A stretch of DNA of 64,000 nt from Bacillus zhangzhouensis (GCA_025809375.1 CP099514.1:1426001-1490000), one strand, 5' to 3'. Counted from the stretch's first letter, positions 22,063 to 32,504 are shown. Notes: a model not told the origin generated them from the letters alone. Made by a program: numbers and translations.

Positions 22063-24183
22063 ATGGCTAAAGTGAGAGTATATGAATACGCAAAAGCCAT
22101 AGATGTTTCAAGTAAAGATATTATAGCAGTGCTTAAGGATATGAACGTGGAAGTGAACAACCACATGGCGACGCTTGAAGATGACACTGTGAAAAAGCTA
22201 GACGCTATCTATAAAAAAGCCAAAGCAAAAGAGACAGCTAACGAGAAACCCGCAGAACAAAAAAAACAATCATCTAACAAAAACAATGATAGAAAGAAGA
22301 ATGACGTGCAGAATAATCAATTTAATAAAAACAAAAAAAACAACAACCAAAATAAAAACAAAAATAAACGCGGTGGAAATAACAAACCGCAGCATCAGCA
22401 AGCCAGACCTGTGAAGCCTAAAAAAGAGCTTCCTGAAAAAATTGAATTTACAAATTCAATGACCGTCGGCCAGCTGGCTGATGAGCTTGGAAAAGAAACG
22501 GCTGAAATCATCAAAAAGCTGATGATGCTTGGTGTCATGGCAACAATCAACCAAGAGCTTGATAAAGATACAGTTGAATTAATCGCTTCTGAATATGGTG
22601 TTCCAGTAGAGGAAGTCATTATTTTAGAAGAAACTGAACTTGAAAAGTATGAAGTTGAAGATAAAGAAGAAGATATGCAAGTACGCCCTCCAGTTGTGAC
22701 AATCATGGGTCACGTTGACCACGGGAAAACAACTCTTCTTGACAGCATTCGTAAGACAAAAGTCGTCGAAGGCGAAGCAGGTGGAATCACGCAGCATATC
22801 GGTGCATACCAAATTGAAGAAAACGGCAAAAAAATTACGTTCCTTGATACACCTGGACACGCAGCATTTACAACGATGCGTGCACGTGGTGCCGAAGTAA
22901 CGGATACGACAATTCTGGTCGTTGCAGCAGATGATGGTGTCATGCCGCAAACAATTGAAGCGATTAATCATGCGAAAGCGGCAGAAGTGCCAATCATTGT
23001 CGCTGTCAACAAAATTGACAAACCAACAGCAAACCCTGACCGCGTGATGCAGGAATTAACTGAGCATGGTCTTGTACCAGAAGCTTGGGGCGGCGAAACC
23101 ATTTTTGTTCCACTATCTGCGAAAACAGGTGAAGGCATTGACGAATTGATCGAAATGATCCTTCTTGTCAGCGAAGTAGCAGAACTGAAAGCCAACCCAA
23201 ATCGTGCGGCAAAAGGGACTGTCATCGAAGCTGAACTTGATAAAGGAAGAGGTTCTGTTGCAACCCTTCTTGTTCAAACAGGTACACTTCATGTAGGTGA
23301 CCCAATCGTTGTCGGAAATACATTTGGCCGTGTACGTGCAATGGTCAATGATATTGGCCGCCGCGTCAAAACAGCAGGACCATCTACACCTGTTGAAATC
23401 ACTGGTTTAAACGATGTACCAAATGCAGGGGATCAGTTCCTCGTATTCAAAGATGAAAAAACAGCTCGTCAAGTCGGTGAGGCGCGTGCTTCTAAGCAGC
23501 TGGACGAACAGCGTTCAGACAAAGCAAAATTATCTCTAGACGACCTATTTGAGCAAATCAAACAAGGTGACGTCAAAGATATCAACTTGATCGTGAAAGC
23601 AGATGTACAAGGCTCTGCTGAAGCATTAACGGCAGCTCTTCAAAAAATTGAAGTCGAAGGCGTAAAAGTGAAAATCATCCATACGGGTGTTGGAGCGATT
23701 ACAGAATCAGATATCATTTTAGCAAGTGCTTCTAATGCCATCGTGATCGGCTTTAACGTACGCCCTGATGGAAATGCGAAGAGCACAGCTGAAGCAGAGA
23801 ACGTAGATATCCGCTTGCACCGCATTATCTATAAAGTGATCGATGAAATTGAAGCTGCGATGAAAGGGATGCTTGACCCTGAATATGAAGAAAAAGTGAT
23901 CGGTCAAGTTGAAGTTCGTCAAACGTTCAAAGTATCTAAAATCGGTACAATTGCCGGCGGCTATGTGACTGAAGGAACAATTACAAGAGATAGCGGAATC
24001 CGCTTAATCCGTGACGGCGTCGTTATTTTTGAAGGCGAAGTTGACGTGTTAAAACGATTTAAAGATGATGTGAAAGAAGTTTCACAAGGCTATGAATGTG
24101 GTATTACCATTAAGAAATACAATGATATCCGTGAAGGTGATATCATGGAATCATTCGTTATGCAAGAAATCGAAAGAAAATGA
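22063..24183 (+). CDS. infB: Translation initiation factor IF-2
   Basis: GTPase that brings fMet-tRNA to the 30S subunit and promotes subunit joining. The 706-residue product has an N-terminal domain ([31 protein letters not shown]), a long Lys/Asn/Gln-rich linker (about 60-125), an IF2-N repeat ([20 protein letters not shown]) and the G domain: [12 protein letters not shown] (G1, near 216), DTPGHAAF (G3), NKID (G4). The beta-barrel and C-terminal initiator-tRNA domains follow ([22 protein letters not shown]). The Asn/Lys-rich linker is A-rich in base composition, as is common here. It overlaps ylxP by four bases. Confidence 0.98.
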   Translation: MAKVRVYEYAKAIDVSSKDIIAVLKDMNVEVNNHMATLEDDTVKKLDAIYKKAKAKETANEKPAEQKKQSSNKNNDRKKNDVQNNQFNKNKKNNNQNKNKNKRGGNNKPQHQQARPVKPKKELPEKIEFTNSMTVGQLADELGKETAEIIKKLMMLGVMATINQELDKDTVELIASEYGVPVEEVIILEETELEKYEVEDKEEDMQVRPPVVTIMGHVDHGKTTLLDSIRKTKVVEGEAGGITQHIGAYQIEENGKKITFLDTPGHAAFTTMRARGAEVTDTTILVVAADDGVMPQTIEAINHAKAAEVPIIVAVNKIDKPTANPDRVMQELTEHGLVPEAWGGETIFVPLSAKTGEGIDELIEMILLVSEVAELKANPNRAAKGTVIEAELDKGRGSVATLLVQTGTLHVGDPIVVGNTFGRVRAMVNDIGRRVKTAGPSTPVEITGLNDVPNAGDQFLVFKDEKTARQVGEARASKQLDEQRSDKAKLSLDDLFEQIKQGDVKDINLIVKADVQGSAEALTAALQKIEVEGVKVKIIHTGVGAITESDIILASASNAIVIGFNVRPDGNAKSTAEAENVDIRLHRIIYKVIDEIEAAMKGMLDPEYEEKVIGQVEVRQTFKVSKIGTIAGGYVTEGTITRDSGIRLIRDGVVIFEGEVDVLKRFKDDVKEVSQGYECGITIKKYNDIREGDIMESFVMQEIERK

Positions 24184-24458
24184 TCGGTTATACCGAATGT
24201 GAGTGCATGATCTATGATGCATCCTCACTGAAGGAAAAACGTGCGGTTCTTCAGCGTATATTGACAAGAACGCGTCATAAATTCAATGTAACCATGGCTG
24301 AAATGGATTACCAGGATACATGGCAGCGTACATCAATTGGAATCGCCGTGATTTCCTCATCTCGGGTTCAAGTGGAAAAGGAGCTTCAACGTGTATTAAG
24401 CTTTATCGACTCTTTTCCTGAAATTGAACGAACGATCACGAAAACAGAGTGGTTTTAA
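24180..24458 (+). CDS. ylxP: DUF503 protein YlxP
   Basis: Conserved 92-residue protein of unknown molecular function (DUF503), present in this operon across Firmicutes. It begins [30 protein letters not shown] and has the [14 protein letters not shown] core and a C-terminal [13 protein letters not shown] block. ATGA overlap with infB indicates translational coupling. Its position among ribosome-assembly genes suggests a role there, but that is inference. Confidence 0.92.
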
Positions 24459-24475
24459 TTAGAGGTGATAAGATC

Positions 24476-24826
24476 ATGAGTATGAGAGCAACCCGTGTGG
24501 GTGAGCAAATGAAAAAAGAATTGGGCGACATCCTAGGCAGAAAGCTGAAAGATCCAAGAATCGGCTTTTTGACTGTAACCGATGTCGAAGTATCCGGTGA
24601 TTTGCAAATTGCCAAAGTCTACATTTCTGTTCTTGGCGACGAGAAGAAAAGAGAAGAAACCTTAAAAGGCCTTGCAAAGGCTAAAGGGTATATCCGATCT
24701 GAAATCGGCAATCGAATCAGACTTCGCAAAACACCAGAACTGCACTTTGAATTCGATGAATCCGTGGATTACGGAAACCGAATTGAAAGCCTGATTGCTG
24801 AATTAAACACAAAAGATCACGAATAA
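24476..24826 (+). CDS. rbfA: Ribosome-binding factor A
   Basis: Cold-adaptation factor that binds free 30S subunits and helps 16S rRNA 5' maturation. ATG 24476 follows AGAGGTGATAAGATC and gives 116 residues ([21 protein letters not shown]), the expected length. An upstream in-frame ATG at 24449 lacks a ribosome site. KH-like motif [15 protein letters not shown] and [11 protein letters not shown]-type [22 protein letters not shown] are present. Last gene before a hairpin terminator. Confidence 0.97.
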
Positions 24827-24837
24827 GACGTTGAAAT

Positions 24838-24869
24838 AAGGATAGGCGATGATCGTCTGTCCTTTTTCA
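24838..24869 (+). terminator. terminator between rbfA and truB
   Basis: AAGGATAGGCGAT (24838-24850) pairs with ATCGTCTGTCCTT (24852-24864, two G-U pairs) and is followed by a T run. It likely ends most rimP operon transcripts. Confidence 0.75.
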
Positions 24870-24894
24870 TCGTTTAAGAAAGGAGAGAACGCAG

Positions 24895-25824
24895 ATGATC
24901 AATGGTGTTCTTTTATTACATAAAGAAAGAGGCATGACCTCTCACGACTGTGTGTTTCAAGTAAGAAAAATTTTGCACACAAAAAAAGTCGGACATACAG
25001 GCACCCTCGACCCGGAGGTTTCGGGGGTACTGCCGATTTGTATCGGTAGAGCAACGAAGATTGTCGAATACTTAACAGATAAATCAAAAACGTATGATGC
25101 AGAAATGACGATTGGTTTTTCTACAACAACAGAAGACCAAACAGGTGAGATCGTAGAAGAAAAAAAGGTGGAAAAACCGATCTCAGAAAAAGAAATTGAT
25201 GCGGCGCTGAAGCAGTTTGAAGGAACCATCGAACAAATTCCTCCCATGTTTTCTGCTGTGAAAATTGGCGGGAAAAAGCTCTATGAGTATGCAAGGGAAG
25301 GCATCGACATAGAGCGGCCAAGCAGAGAAATTACTATTCACCGTATCGAGCGGACTACACCTGTCACATATGGGGGTGGCTGTGTGTCATTTAGATTCAC
25401 TGTTTTATGCTCAAAGGGAACGTATGTGAGAACTTTAGCGGTTGATATCGGGAAGAAATTAGGATTTCCAGCCCACATGTCACATCTCATTCGTACAGGG
25501 TCTGGTGATTTTACACTTGATGAATGTATCACGCTGGATGAGCTGCGAGATATAAGCGAGGAAGGAACTGTAGATGAGCACCTTGTTTCGATCGAGCGTG
25601 CGCTCAATCATTTGCCGAAATGGGAGATAAATGATACATTAGCAAGTAAAGTGGTAAACGGTGCAGTCCTGCCAATGCCTGATGAATTTGCTCATTTCGC
25701 AGAGGAGGATCGTGTCGCTGTTTTTGCTCCTTCAGGTCGTTGTCTGGCGATATATAAGAAGCACCCGACCAAACAGAACCTGATGAAGCCGGCGAAGATC
25801 TTATCTCAGGACAAGCAATCTTAA
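24895..25824 (+). CDS. truB: tRNA pseudouridine-55 synthase
   Basis: Converts U55 of the T loop to pseudouridine in all elongator tRNAs. The 309-residue product contains the catalytic block KVGHTGTLDPEVSGVL with Asp39 and the PPMFSAVKIGGKKLYEYAREG region. CSKGTYVRTLAVDIGKKLG and a C-terminal PUA-like domain follow. Start ATG 24895 follows AAAGGAGAGAACGCAG. It pairs with ribC 17 bp downstream. Confidence 0.97.
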   Translation: MINGVLLLHKERGMTSHDCVFQVRKILHTKKVGHTGTLDPEVSGVLPICIGRATKIVEYLTDKSKTYDAEMTIGFSTTTEDQTGEIVEEKKVEKPISEKEIDAALKQFEGTIEQIPPMFSAVKIGGKKLYEYAREGIDIERPSREITIHRIERTTPVTYGGGCVSFRFTVLCSKGTYVRTLAVDIGKKLGFPAHMSHLIRTGSGDFTLDECITLDELRDISEEGTVDEHLVSIERALNHLPKWEINDTLASKVVNGAVLPMPDEFAHFAEEDRVAVFAPSGRCLAIYKKHPTKQNLMKPAKILSQDKQS

Positions 25825-25841
25825 AGAAAAGGTGACATCTC

Positions 25842-26807
25842 GTGAAGACTATACATATTTCACACCCACATACATTGAATCAAAAGGATCAAGTCCCGTC
25901 TGTCATGGCTTTAGGGTACTTTGACGGTGTGCACATCGGGCATCAAAAAGTAATTGATGAAGCGAAAAGCATTTCGGAAAAAGAAGGATTGGCCTTAGCA
26001 GTTATGACCTTTCATCCGCATCCATCACATGTTTTGCAAAAGGCACGGGAACCAAAAGACTTAATTACACCCCTTGAGGATAAAATTGACTTCATCGAAC
26101 AGCTGGGCGCTGACTATTTATACATCGTACAATTCAGCGAGAGCTTTGCAGCTCTATCTCCTCAAGAATTTGTGGATCAATATTTGGTTGAATTGAATGT
26201 GAAACACGCAGTAGCGGGGTTTGATTTTACGTTTGGCCGTTTTGGTGCAGGCACAATGGAAACATTCGATGAATACGGAAAAGGCCGTATCACGGCAACC
26301 ATCGTACCTAAGCTGTCCAATCAAGACCGAAAAGTCAGCTCCACTCTCATCCGTTCCTCATTAAAAAATGGGGATGTTGAATATGTGAGCGAGCTTTTAG
26401 GAAAACCTTATCAGCTTCGCGGCATTGTCATCCATGGAGACAAACGGGGACGGACGATCGGATTTCCGACAGCTAATGTCGGATTATCTGCTGAATACAT
26501 TATTCCGCCAACAGGGGTTTATGCAGTAAGAGCAGAAGTAAAAGGCAAAGTATATGACGGCGTTTGTAACGTCGGCTATAAACCAACATTTTATGAAAAG
26601 CGCCCTGATCAGCCTGCCATTGAAGTAAACCTCTTTGATTTTAACGAAGAAATATATGGCCAGCCGATTAAATTACAATGGTTCAAGCGCATTCGCAGTG
26701 AACGAAAATTTAACGGAATCCAGGAGCTGACGGCTCAAATCAGTCAAGATAAAGAAGAAGCCATTCAGTTTTTTCAAAATCAGCACAAGCAAACAAAAAA
26801 ATCATAG
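25842..26807 (+). CDS. ribC: Bifunctional riboflavin kinase / FAD synthetase
   Basis: Converts riboflavin to FMN and FMN to FAD. In the 321-residue protein the N-terminal nucleotidyltransferase domain has ALGYFDGVHIGHQKVI (HxGH-like) and the LIRSSLKNGDVEYVSELLGKPY boundary. The C-terminal kinase domain has GRTIGFPTANV and GVCNVGYKPTF...IEVNLFDF. Start GTG 25842 follows AAAGGTGACATCTC. In Bacillus its FMN product controls the rib operon through the FMN riboswitch. Confidence 0.96.
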   Translation: MKTIHISHPHTLNQKDQVPSVMALGYFDGVHIGHQKVIDEAKSISEKEGLALAVMTFHPHPSHVLQKAREPKDLITPLEDKIDFIEQLGADYLYIVQFSESFAALSPQEFVDQYLVELNVKHAVAGFDFTFGRFGAGTMETFDEYGKGRITATIVPKLSNQDRKVSSTLIRSSLKNGDVEYVSELLGKPYQLRGIVIHGDKRGRTIGFPTANVGLSAEYIIPPTGVYAVRAEVKGKVYDGVCNVGYKPTFYEKRPDQPAIEVNLFDFNEEIYGQPIKLQWFKRIRSERKFNGIQELTAQISQDKEEAIQFFQNQHKQTKKS

Positions 26808-26824
26808 AAAAACTGCTCTACCAT

Positions 26825-26853
26825 TTGCAAATTCAGCATATTTTTAGTATGAT
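26825..26853 (+). promoter_or_regulatory. sigma-A promoter of rpsO
   Basis: TTGCAA (26825-26830) and TATGAT (26848-26853) with a 17-bp spacer, about 90 bp before the rpsO start. Confidence 0.7.
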
Positions 26854-26859
26854 AATTCC

Positions 26860-27217
<358 letters not shown>

Positions 27218-27222
27218 TCGTA

Positions 27223-27249
27223 AAAAGCGGGAGGATTCCCGCTTTTTTA
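27223..27249 (+). terminator. terminator after rpsO
   Basis: AAAAAGCGGGA (27222-27232) pairs with TCCCGCTTTTTT (27237-27248). A GC-rich stem with a T run. Confidence 0.85.
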
Positions 27250-27323
27250 TCGTATAATCACTAATATTTTATGGTTAAAATGTTGAAAGAATGGCAAAAA
27301 CCCTTCTACATACAGCGTTCACA

Positions 27324-27353
27324 TTGATATGTGAAAATCATTTTGTTCATAAT
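27324..27353 (+). promoter_or_regulatory. sigma-A promoter of pnpA
   Basis: TTGATA (27324-27329) and CATAAT (27348-27353), 18-bp spacer, about 45 bp before the pnpA start. Confidence 0.55.
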
Positions 27354-27398
27354 AAGAACTCACTAAAATTTTACGATAAGAGAGGAGTTTATCTCAGA

Positions 27399-29516
27399 AT
27401 GGGACAAGAGAAACATGTCTTCACCATAGACTGGGCTGGACGTCAACTGACAGTTGAAACTGGCCAGCTTGCAAAGCAAGCAAACGGAGCGGTCCTCGTA
27501 CGCTACGGAGATACGGCTGTGCTTAGCTCAGCAACAGCTTCTAAAGAACCAAAACCACTTGATTTCTTCCCGCTCACTGTGAACTACGAAGAAAGACTAT
27601 ACGCAGTAGGTAAAATTCCTGGCGGATTCATTAAAAGAGAAGGCCGTCCAAGTGAAAAGGCGATCCTTGCAAGCCGCTTAATTGACAGACCAATTCGTCC
27701 GCTGTTTGCAGATGGATTTAGAAACGAAGTACAAGTCATTAGTATCGTCATGAGTGTGGATCAAGATTGTTCATCTGAAATGGCTGCAATGTTTGGCTCA
27801 TCTTTGGCATTATGTGTGTCTGACATTCCATTTGAGGGACCAATCGCTGGCGTTACAGTAGGACGAGTAGATGGAAAGCTCATCATCAATCCAAATGTTG
27901 AGCAGCTTGAACAAAGCGACATCAACCTTGTAGTCGCTGGAACAAAAGATGCGATCAATATGGTCGAAGCTGGTGCTGATGAAGTACCGGAAGAAACAAT
28001 GCTTGAAGCCATCATGTATGGTCACCAAGAAATTAAGCGTTTAATCGAATTCCAAGAAGAAATTGTGAAGGCAGTCGGAAAAGAAAAAATCGATATTCCT
28101 TTATATGAAGTAGATCAAACGTTAGCAGACGAAGTAAAAGCACTTGCTGAAGCTGACCTGCTGAAAGCGATTCAAGTACATGAGAAGCATGCGCGTGAGA
28201 ATGCAATCAGTGCTGTGAAAAAAGCTGTAGTTGAGAAGTTTGAAGCAGAAGAACGAGACGAAGCAACGATTAAACAAGCGAAAGATGTATTAAACAAGCT
28301 TGTCAAAAACGAAGTTCGCCGTCTGATCACTGAAGAGAAAGTACGTCCAGATGGACGCGGCGTAGATCAAATCCGTCCACTTTCTTCAGAAGTAGGACTC
28401 CTGCCAAGAACGCATGGTTCAGGCCTATTTACAAGAGGACAAACACAGGCGCTCAGTATTTGTACATTAGGTGCAATGGGCGATGTGCAAATTCTTGACG
28501 GACTAGGTGTTGAAGAATCAAAACGCTTCATGCACCATTACAACTTCCCGCAATTCAGTGTTGGTGAGACAGGTCCAATGCGCGGTCCAGGCCGCCGTGA
28601 GATCGGACATGGCGCACTGGGTGAACGTGCATTAGAACCAGTGATTCCATCCGAAAAAGATTTCCCTTATACGATTCGCCTTGTTTCAGAGGTTTTAGAA
28701 TCAAACGGGTCTACTTCACAAGCAAGTATTTGCGCAAGCACACTTGCAATGATGGATGCCGGTGTTCCAATTAAAGCACCGGTTGCAGGGATTGCCATGG
28801 GACTTGTGAAATCAGGTGAATACTACACAGTGCTGACAGACATTCAAGGAATGGAAGATGCACTTGGAGATATGGACTTTAAAGTTGCAGGTACTTCAAA
28901 AGGTGTCACAGCACTTCAAATGGACATCAAAATTGATGGTCTATCAAAAGACATCTTAGAAGAGGCCCTTCAACAAGCGAAAAAAGGAAGAATGGAAATT
29001 TTAGACAGTATGCTGTCAACAATTCCTGCTTCTAGAGGAGAATTGTCTCGTTATGCACCAAAAATCTTAACGATGACAATCAATCCGGATAAAATTCGCG
29101 ATGTCATTGGACCAAGCGGTAAACAAATCAATAAAATCATTGAAGATACCGGTGTGAAAATCGATATTGAACAAGATGGTACGATCTTTATTTCTTCTAC
29201 AGAAGAAGATATGAACCAAAAAGCGAAGAAAATCATTGAAGATCTTGTGAGAGAAGTTGAAGTAGGACAGCTTTATCTAGGTAAAGTCAAACGCATTGAA
29301 AAATTCGGTGCCTTCCTTGAAATCTTCAGCGGAAAAGATGGACTTGTTCATATTTCTGAGCTTGCGCTTGAGCGCGTGGGCAAAGTAGAAGATGTCGTGA
29401 AAATTGGCGATGAATTACTTGTCAAAGTCACTGAAATCGATAAACAAGGCCGTGTGAACCTTTCTCGGAAAGCTGTTTTACGTGATGAAAAGGAAAACGA
29501 AGAAAAGCAGTCTTAA
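27399..29516 (+). CDS. pnpA: Polynucleotide phosphorylase
   Basis: 3'-5' phosphorolytic exoribonuclease, the main 3' degrader in Bacillus, and part of the RNA-turnover network with RNase Y and J1/J2 (rny and rnjB in this window). ATG 27399 ([16 protein letters not shown]) gives 705 residues, equal to B. subtilis. The upstream ATG 27291 would add 36 non-homologous residues overlapping the promoter. Domains: two RNase PH domains (about 1-230, 310-540; [21 protein letters not shown]), KH ([16 protein letters not shown]) and S1 ([28 protein letters not shown]). Confidence 0.98.
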   Translation: MGQEKHVFTIDWAGRQLTVETGQLAKQANGAVLVRYGDTAVLSSATASKEPKPLDFFPLTVNYEERLYAVGKIPGGFIKREGRPSEKAILASRLIDRPIRPLFADGFRNEVQVISIVMSVDQDCSSEMAAMFGSSLALCVSDIPFEGPIAGVTVGRVDGKLIINPNVEQLEQSDINLVVAGTKDAINMVEAGADEVPEETMLEAIMYGHQEIKRLIEFQEEIVKAVGKEKIDIPLYEVDQTLADEVKALAEADLLKAIQVHEKHARENAISAVKKAVVEKFEAEERDEATIKQAKDVLNKLVKNEVRRLITEEKVRPDGRGVDQIRPLSSEVGLLPRTHGSGLFTRGQTQALSICTLGAMGDVQILDGLGVEESKRFMHHYNFPQFSVGETGPMRGPGRREIGHGALGERALEPVIPSEKDFPYTIRLVSEVLESNGSTSQASICASTLAMMDAGVPIKAPVAGIAMGLVKSGEYYTVLTDIQGMEDALGDMDFKVAGTSKGVTALQMDIKIDGLSKDILEEALQQAKKGRMEILDSMLSTIPASRGELSRYAPKILTMTINPDKIRDVIGPSGKQINKIIEDTGVKIDIEQDGTIFISSTEEDMNQKAKKIIEDLVREVEVGQLYLGKVKRIEKFGAFLEIFSGKDGLVHISELALERVGKVEDVVKIGDELLVKVTEIDKQGRVNLSRKAVLRDEKENEEKQS

Positions 29517-29538
29517 TGAGATCAAATAAAATGTGTTA

Positions 29539-29573
29539 GAAGCCAGGTATCCGTGCCAGGCTTCTTTCTTTTC
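29539..29573 (+). terminator. terminator after pnpA
   Basis: AGAAGCC (29539-29545) pairs with GGCTTCT (29559-29565) and is followed by TTCTTTTC. Confidence 0.65.
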
Positions 29574-29640
29574 TTACGCTAACAATAGTTCTAGCTTGTT
29601 TCTCCCCATCATAATTTGTGGTAAAGGGGAGGGACAACCA

Positions 29641-30594
29641 TTGAAAAAAACGTTACCATTCATTGTGTTTGTATTTTTACTGCTCGTGTCATATCAAACG
29701 ATGAAGCAGCCGGTTGCTGTTACATATATTGAATCATTGAAAGAGCATGCCGAGGTTGCATCTGTTTCAAAAGATATTTTATATCAGGAGATTGAATCGA
29801 AGTCTTCTGACTATGAAGTAAAGGCGCAAAATGCTAAGATTGATAAAGTGTGGAAAAAGATTCCTGGTCTAAATGGACAGACAGTTGATATCGATGCTTC
29901 TTACGAAAAAATGAAGGAACAAGGGACATTCGATGAAAAGCTGCTTGTGTTGAAAGAAACAAAGCCATCTACTCATTTACATGAACTTGGTGCAGAGCCC
30001 ATTTATAAGGGACATCCAGATAAAAAAATGAATGCATTTCTCATCAACGTAGCTTGGGGTGACGAGCATTTAATCAACATGTTAAAGACACTGGAAAAGC
30101 ATCAAGTCAAGGCGACCTTTTTCTTAGAGGGCAAATGGGTGAAAAAAAGTACAGACCTTGCTAAAAAAATCGTGGCAGATGGTCATGAAATTGGAAATCA
30201 TTCATACAATCACCCAGATATGCGCACACTGACAAGAGAACGAGCATTAGAGCAGATAAAGAAAACAAATCGCCAAATTGAAGAATCCCTTGGGAAGAAA
30301 CCAAAATGGTTTGCGCCTCCAAGCGGCAGCTTTAAAGAAGAAACAGTCAAGCTTGCCAAACAAGAAGGCATGGAAACCATTATGTGGACAGTAGACACCA
30401 TCGACTGGCAAAAACCATCCCCGGCTATTTTACAAAAGCGGGTTCTTGGGAAAATTCACAATGGGGCGATGATATTAATGCATCCAACAGATGCAACGGC
30501 GAAAAGTCTTGACGCACTTATCACTCAAATCAAGGAAAGAGGATATGAATTAGGGACGGTTTCTGACCTCCTAAGTGAAAAAAGACATCCTTGA
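29641..30594 (+). CDS. ylxY: Polysaccharide deacetylase-family protein YlxY
   Basis: Member of the NodB-type polysaccharide deacetylase family found next to pnpA and mlpA in Bacillus. TTG 29641 follows AAAGGGGAGGGACAACCA and gives 317 residues; upstream reading lacks a ribosome site. An N-terminal hydrophobic segment (TLPFIVFVFLLLVSY) acts as signal or anchor. The NodB core begins near residue 130: MNAFLINVAWGDE (the usual TFDDG is replaced), KATFFLEGKWV, GHEIGNHSYNHPDM (metal-binding H-x3-H), WFAPPSGSF, MWTVDTIDW. Because the first catalytic Asp-Asp motif is absent (NVAWGD), activity may be lost or altered. Substrate unknown. Confidence 0.92.
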   Translation: MKKTLPFIVFVFLLLVSYQTMKQPVAVTYIESLKEHAEVASVSKDILYQEIESKSSDYEVKAQNAKIDKVWKKIPGLNGQTVDIDASYEKMKEQGTFDEKLLVLKETKPSTHLHELGAEPIYKGHPDKKMNAFLINVAWGDEHLINMLKTLEKHQVKATFFLEGKWVKKSTDLAKKIVADGHEIGNHSYNHPDMRTLTRERALEQIKKTNRQIEESLGKKPKWFAPPSGSFKEETVKLAKQEGMETIMWTVDTIDWQKPSPAILQKRVLGKIHNGAMILMHPTDATAKSLDALITQIKERGYELGTVSDLLSEKRHP

Positions 30595-30627
30595 TGCGAT
30601 CTGTTTGTTGAATAGGAGGAGCAAAAC

Positions 30628-31857
30628 TTGGTCAAAACGTATACTTGCCAAAACGGAGTAAGAATTGTACTCGAAAACAATCCCACTGTAAGGTCTGTCG
30701 CAATTGGCGTCTGGATTGGAACAGGCTCTAGACATGAGACACCTGAAATTAATGGGATCTCACACTTTTTAGAGCATATGTTCTTTAAAGGGACAAAGAC
30801 AAGATCTGCACGTGATATCGCAGAATCCTTTGACCGCATTGGTGGTCAAGTGAATGCCTTTACATCAAAAGAATACACTTGCTACTATGCAAAGGTGCTT
30901 GATTCACATGCTGGCTACGCCCTCGATGTATTAAGCGACATGTTCTTTCATTCTGCTTTTGATGAAGAAGAGCTGAAAAAAGAAAAAAATGTGGTGTACG
31001 AAGAAATTAAAATGTATGAGGATACTCCTGATGACATTGTTCATGATTTATTAAGCAAAGCCATTTATGGTGATCATTCATTAGGATATCCGATTTTAGG
31101 AACAGAGGAAACACTCTCTACCTTTAATGGAGATTCACTTAGAAAATATATGGATGAATTCTATACGCCGGACCGCGTTGTGATCTCTGTTGCAGGAAAC
31201 GTAGATGAGACCTTTATTCGTGAGGTTGAAAAGCTATTCGGCTCTTATGAAGGAAAAGGGAAAAAGCAGCCTGTAGAAGCTCCAAGATTTCATTATGACA
31301 AGCTCACACGCAAAAAGGAAACAGAACAAGCGCACCTATGCCTGGGCTTTAATGGTCTTCCAGCTGGAGATAAGGGCATCTATGACTTAATCGTCTTAAA
31401 TAATGTTCTTGGCGGAAGCATGAGCAGCCGGTTATTCCAAGATGTTAGAGAGGACAAAGGACTTGCTTACTCTGTCTTCAGCTATCACAGTTCATTTGCA
31501 GATAATGGAATGCTGACGATTTATGGCGGAACTGGGGCGAAGCAGCTAAACCTGCTTTCTGAAACCATCTTACAAACATTAGACGTCTTAAAGCATGAGG
31601 GAATCACGCAGAAAGAACTAGAGAACTCTAAGGAGCAAATGAAAGGCAACCTTATGCTCAGCCTTGAAAGCACAAACAGCAAAATGAGCCGAAACGGTAA
31701 AAATGAACTGCTCCTTGGCAAACATCGGACACTCGATGAAATTATTGATGAAATCAACAGCGTCACATTAGACGGAGTGAATAACTTATCTAAACGCATC
31801 TTTACAGAAGATTATGCGCTCTCGCTTATTAGTCCGACGGGTGATCAGCCATCATAA
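30628..31857 (+). CDS. mlpA: M16 family zinc metalloprotease MlpA (YmxG)
   Basis: Pitrilysin-family peptidase related to mitochondrial processing peptidase. The 409-residue product carries the inverted zinc motif H46-F-L-E49-H50 and the downstream glutamate region ENVVYEEIKMYEDTPDD. The second half is the inactive-like M16 domain with RLFQDVREDKGLAYSV. Start TTG 30628 follows AGGAGGAGCAAAAC. In B. subtilis it has been linked to control of protease and dpa-region expression; the substrate is not established. A hairpin follows immediately. Confidence 0.95.
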   Translation: MVKTYTCQNGVRIVLENNPTVRSVAIGVWIGTGSRHETPEINGISHFLEHMFFKGTKTRSARDIAESFDRIGGQVNAFTSKEYTCYYAKVLDSHAGYALDVLSDMFFHSAFDEEELKKEKNVVYEEIKMYEDTPDDIVHDLLSKAIYGDHSLGYPILGTEETLSTFNGDSLRKYMDEFYTPDRVVISVAGNVDETFIREVEKLFGSYEGKGKKQPVEAPRFHYDKLTRKKETEQAHLCLGFNGLPAGDKGIYDLIVLNNVLGGSMSSRLFQDVREDKGLAYSVFSYHSSFADNGMLTIYGGTGAKQLNLLSETILQTLDVLKHEGITQKELENSKEQMKGNLMLSLESTNSKMSRNGKNELLLGKHRTLDEIIDEINSVTLDGVNNLSKRIFTEDYALSLISPTGDQPS

Positions 31858-31867
31858 TGTAAACAAC

Positions 31868-31899
31868 ACGGCAGACTCAAAAAAAAGTCTGCCGTTTAC
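31868..31899 (+). terminator. terminator after mlpA
   Basis: ACGGCAGACT (31868-31877) pairs perfectly with AGTCTGCCGT (31886-31895); short T run. Confidence 0.75.
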
Positions 31900-31930
31900 T
31901 GTAGGTAAAGAAGAAAGGGGTTCTGCTTTC

Positions 31931-32014
31931 ATGGAACATGAAAAACTGAAACAGCTTTCTCCACTTCTGACACCTTTCTATGATCCGGGACATGTAAAAG
32001 ACATGGTGAAATGA
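31931..32014 (+). CDS. Possible small protein, 27 residues
   Basis: ATG 31931 follows GAAAGGGG (31912-31919) at a slightly long spacing and encodes MEHEKLKQLSPLLTPFYDPG then HVKDMVK. It has good codon use and no membrane segment. It lies in the roughly 300-bp gap between the mlpA terminator and ymxH. I do not recognise a family. The rest of the gap (32015-32130) shows no other convincing gene. It could be a real sporulation-stage small protein, a decayed gene remnant, or chance. Confidence 0.35.
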   Translation: MEHEKLKQLSPLLTPFYDPGHVKDMVK

Positions 32015-32110
32015 GTGGAGAGGATGTTGACAGATCACAATTGCTTTCATCAACTTAAGCCTATTTGGTAGACCAACTTGCATCATACATAACTTGAAAA
32101 GAGCAGGACG

Positions 32111-32139
32111 GTCTATTTCTTCCTTTTGGTGCATATATG
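32111..32139 (+). promoter_or_regulatory. candidate sigma-E promoter of ymxH
   Basis: GTCTATTT (32111-32118) and CATATATG (32132-32139) are separated by 13 bp, resembling sigma-E elements (ATATT and CATAcanT). Transcription would start shortly before the ymxH ribosome site. Based on consensus only. Confidence 0.35.
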
Positions 32140-32163
32140 ATACGGAAGGGAAGTGATGCGGCT

Positions 32164-32439
32164 TTGAGGCTGAGTGAACTGTCAGGAAAAGAAATCGTCG
32201 ATATTAAAAGAGCGGAGCGGCTTGGCGTGCTTGGACAAACTGACCTTGAAATCAATGAACAGGACGGTCAAATTACAGCACTCATTATACCTTCCGTGAA
32301 GTGGTTTGGCTTTCGAAAACAAGGTAATGACATCCGCGTCCCGTGGAATCACATTCAAAAAATAGGATCAGATATGATCATTCTCGATGTGCCTGAAGAA
32401 CTTCAGCCGCACGGAGAAAAAGAAGAGCACCCGCAATAA
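32164..32439 (+). CDS. ymxH: YlmC/YmxH family sporulation protein (PRC-barrel)
   Basis: Small PRC-barrel-like protein conserved in spore formers. TTG 32164 (MRLSELSGKEIVDIKRAERLGVLGQ) has GGGAAGTGAT six to seven bases upstream and gives 91 residues. ATG 32137 would add nine residues ahead of that site. The fold is predicted as beta-barrel (TDLEINEQDGQITALIIP, IRVPWNHIQKIGSDMIILDV). The stop codon lies inside the terminator loop. Function unknown; located next to the dipicolinate genes. Confidence 0.88.
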   Translation: MRLSELSGKEIVDIKRAERLGVLGQTDLEINEQDGQITALIIPSVKWFGFRKQGNDIRVPWNHIQKIGSDMIILDVPEELQPHGEKEEHPQ

Positions 32440-32458
32440 AGGGTGCTCTTTTTCTTTT
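32421..32458 (+). terminator. terminator overlapping the ymxH stop
   Basis: AAGAGCACCC (32423-32432) pairs with GGGTGCTCTT (32441-32450) and a T-rich tail follows. The ymxH TAA (32437-32439) sits in the loop. Confidence 0.85.
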
Positions 32459-32474
32459 CTCTCTCTGATTTGTT

Positions 32475-32504
32475 CACAGGCTGAATCCTCTCCTCATATG
32501 CTGA
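32475..32504 (+). promoter_or_regulatory. candidate sigma-K promoter of spoVFA
   Basis: A CACA element (32475-32478) and CATATGCTGA (32495-32504), 16-bp spacer, resemble the sigma-K consensus (AC and CATAnnnTA). The dipicolinate synthase operon is sigma-K dependent in B. subtilis, which supports the call. Confidence 0.55.
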
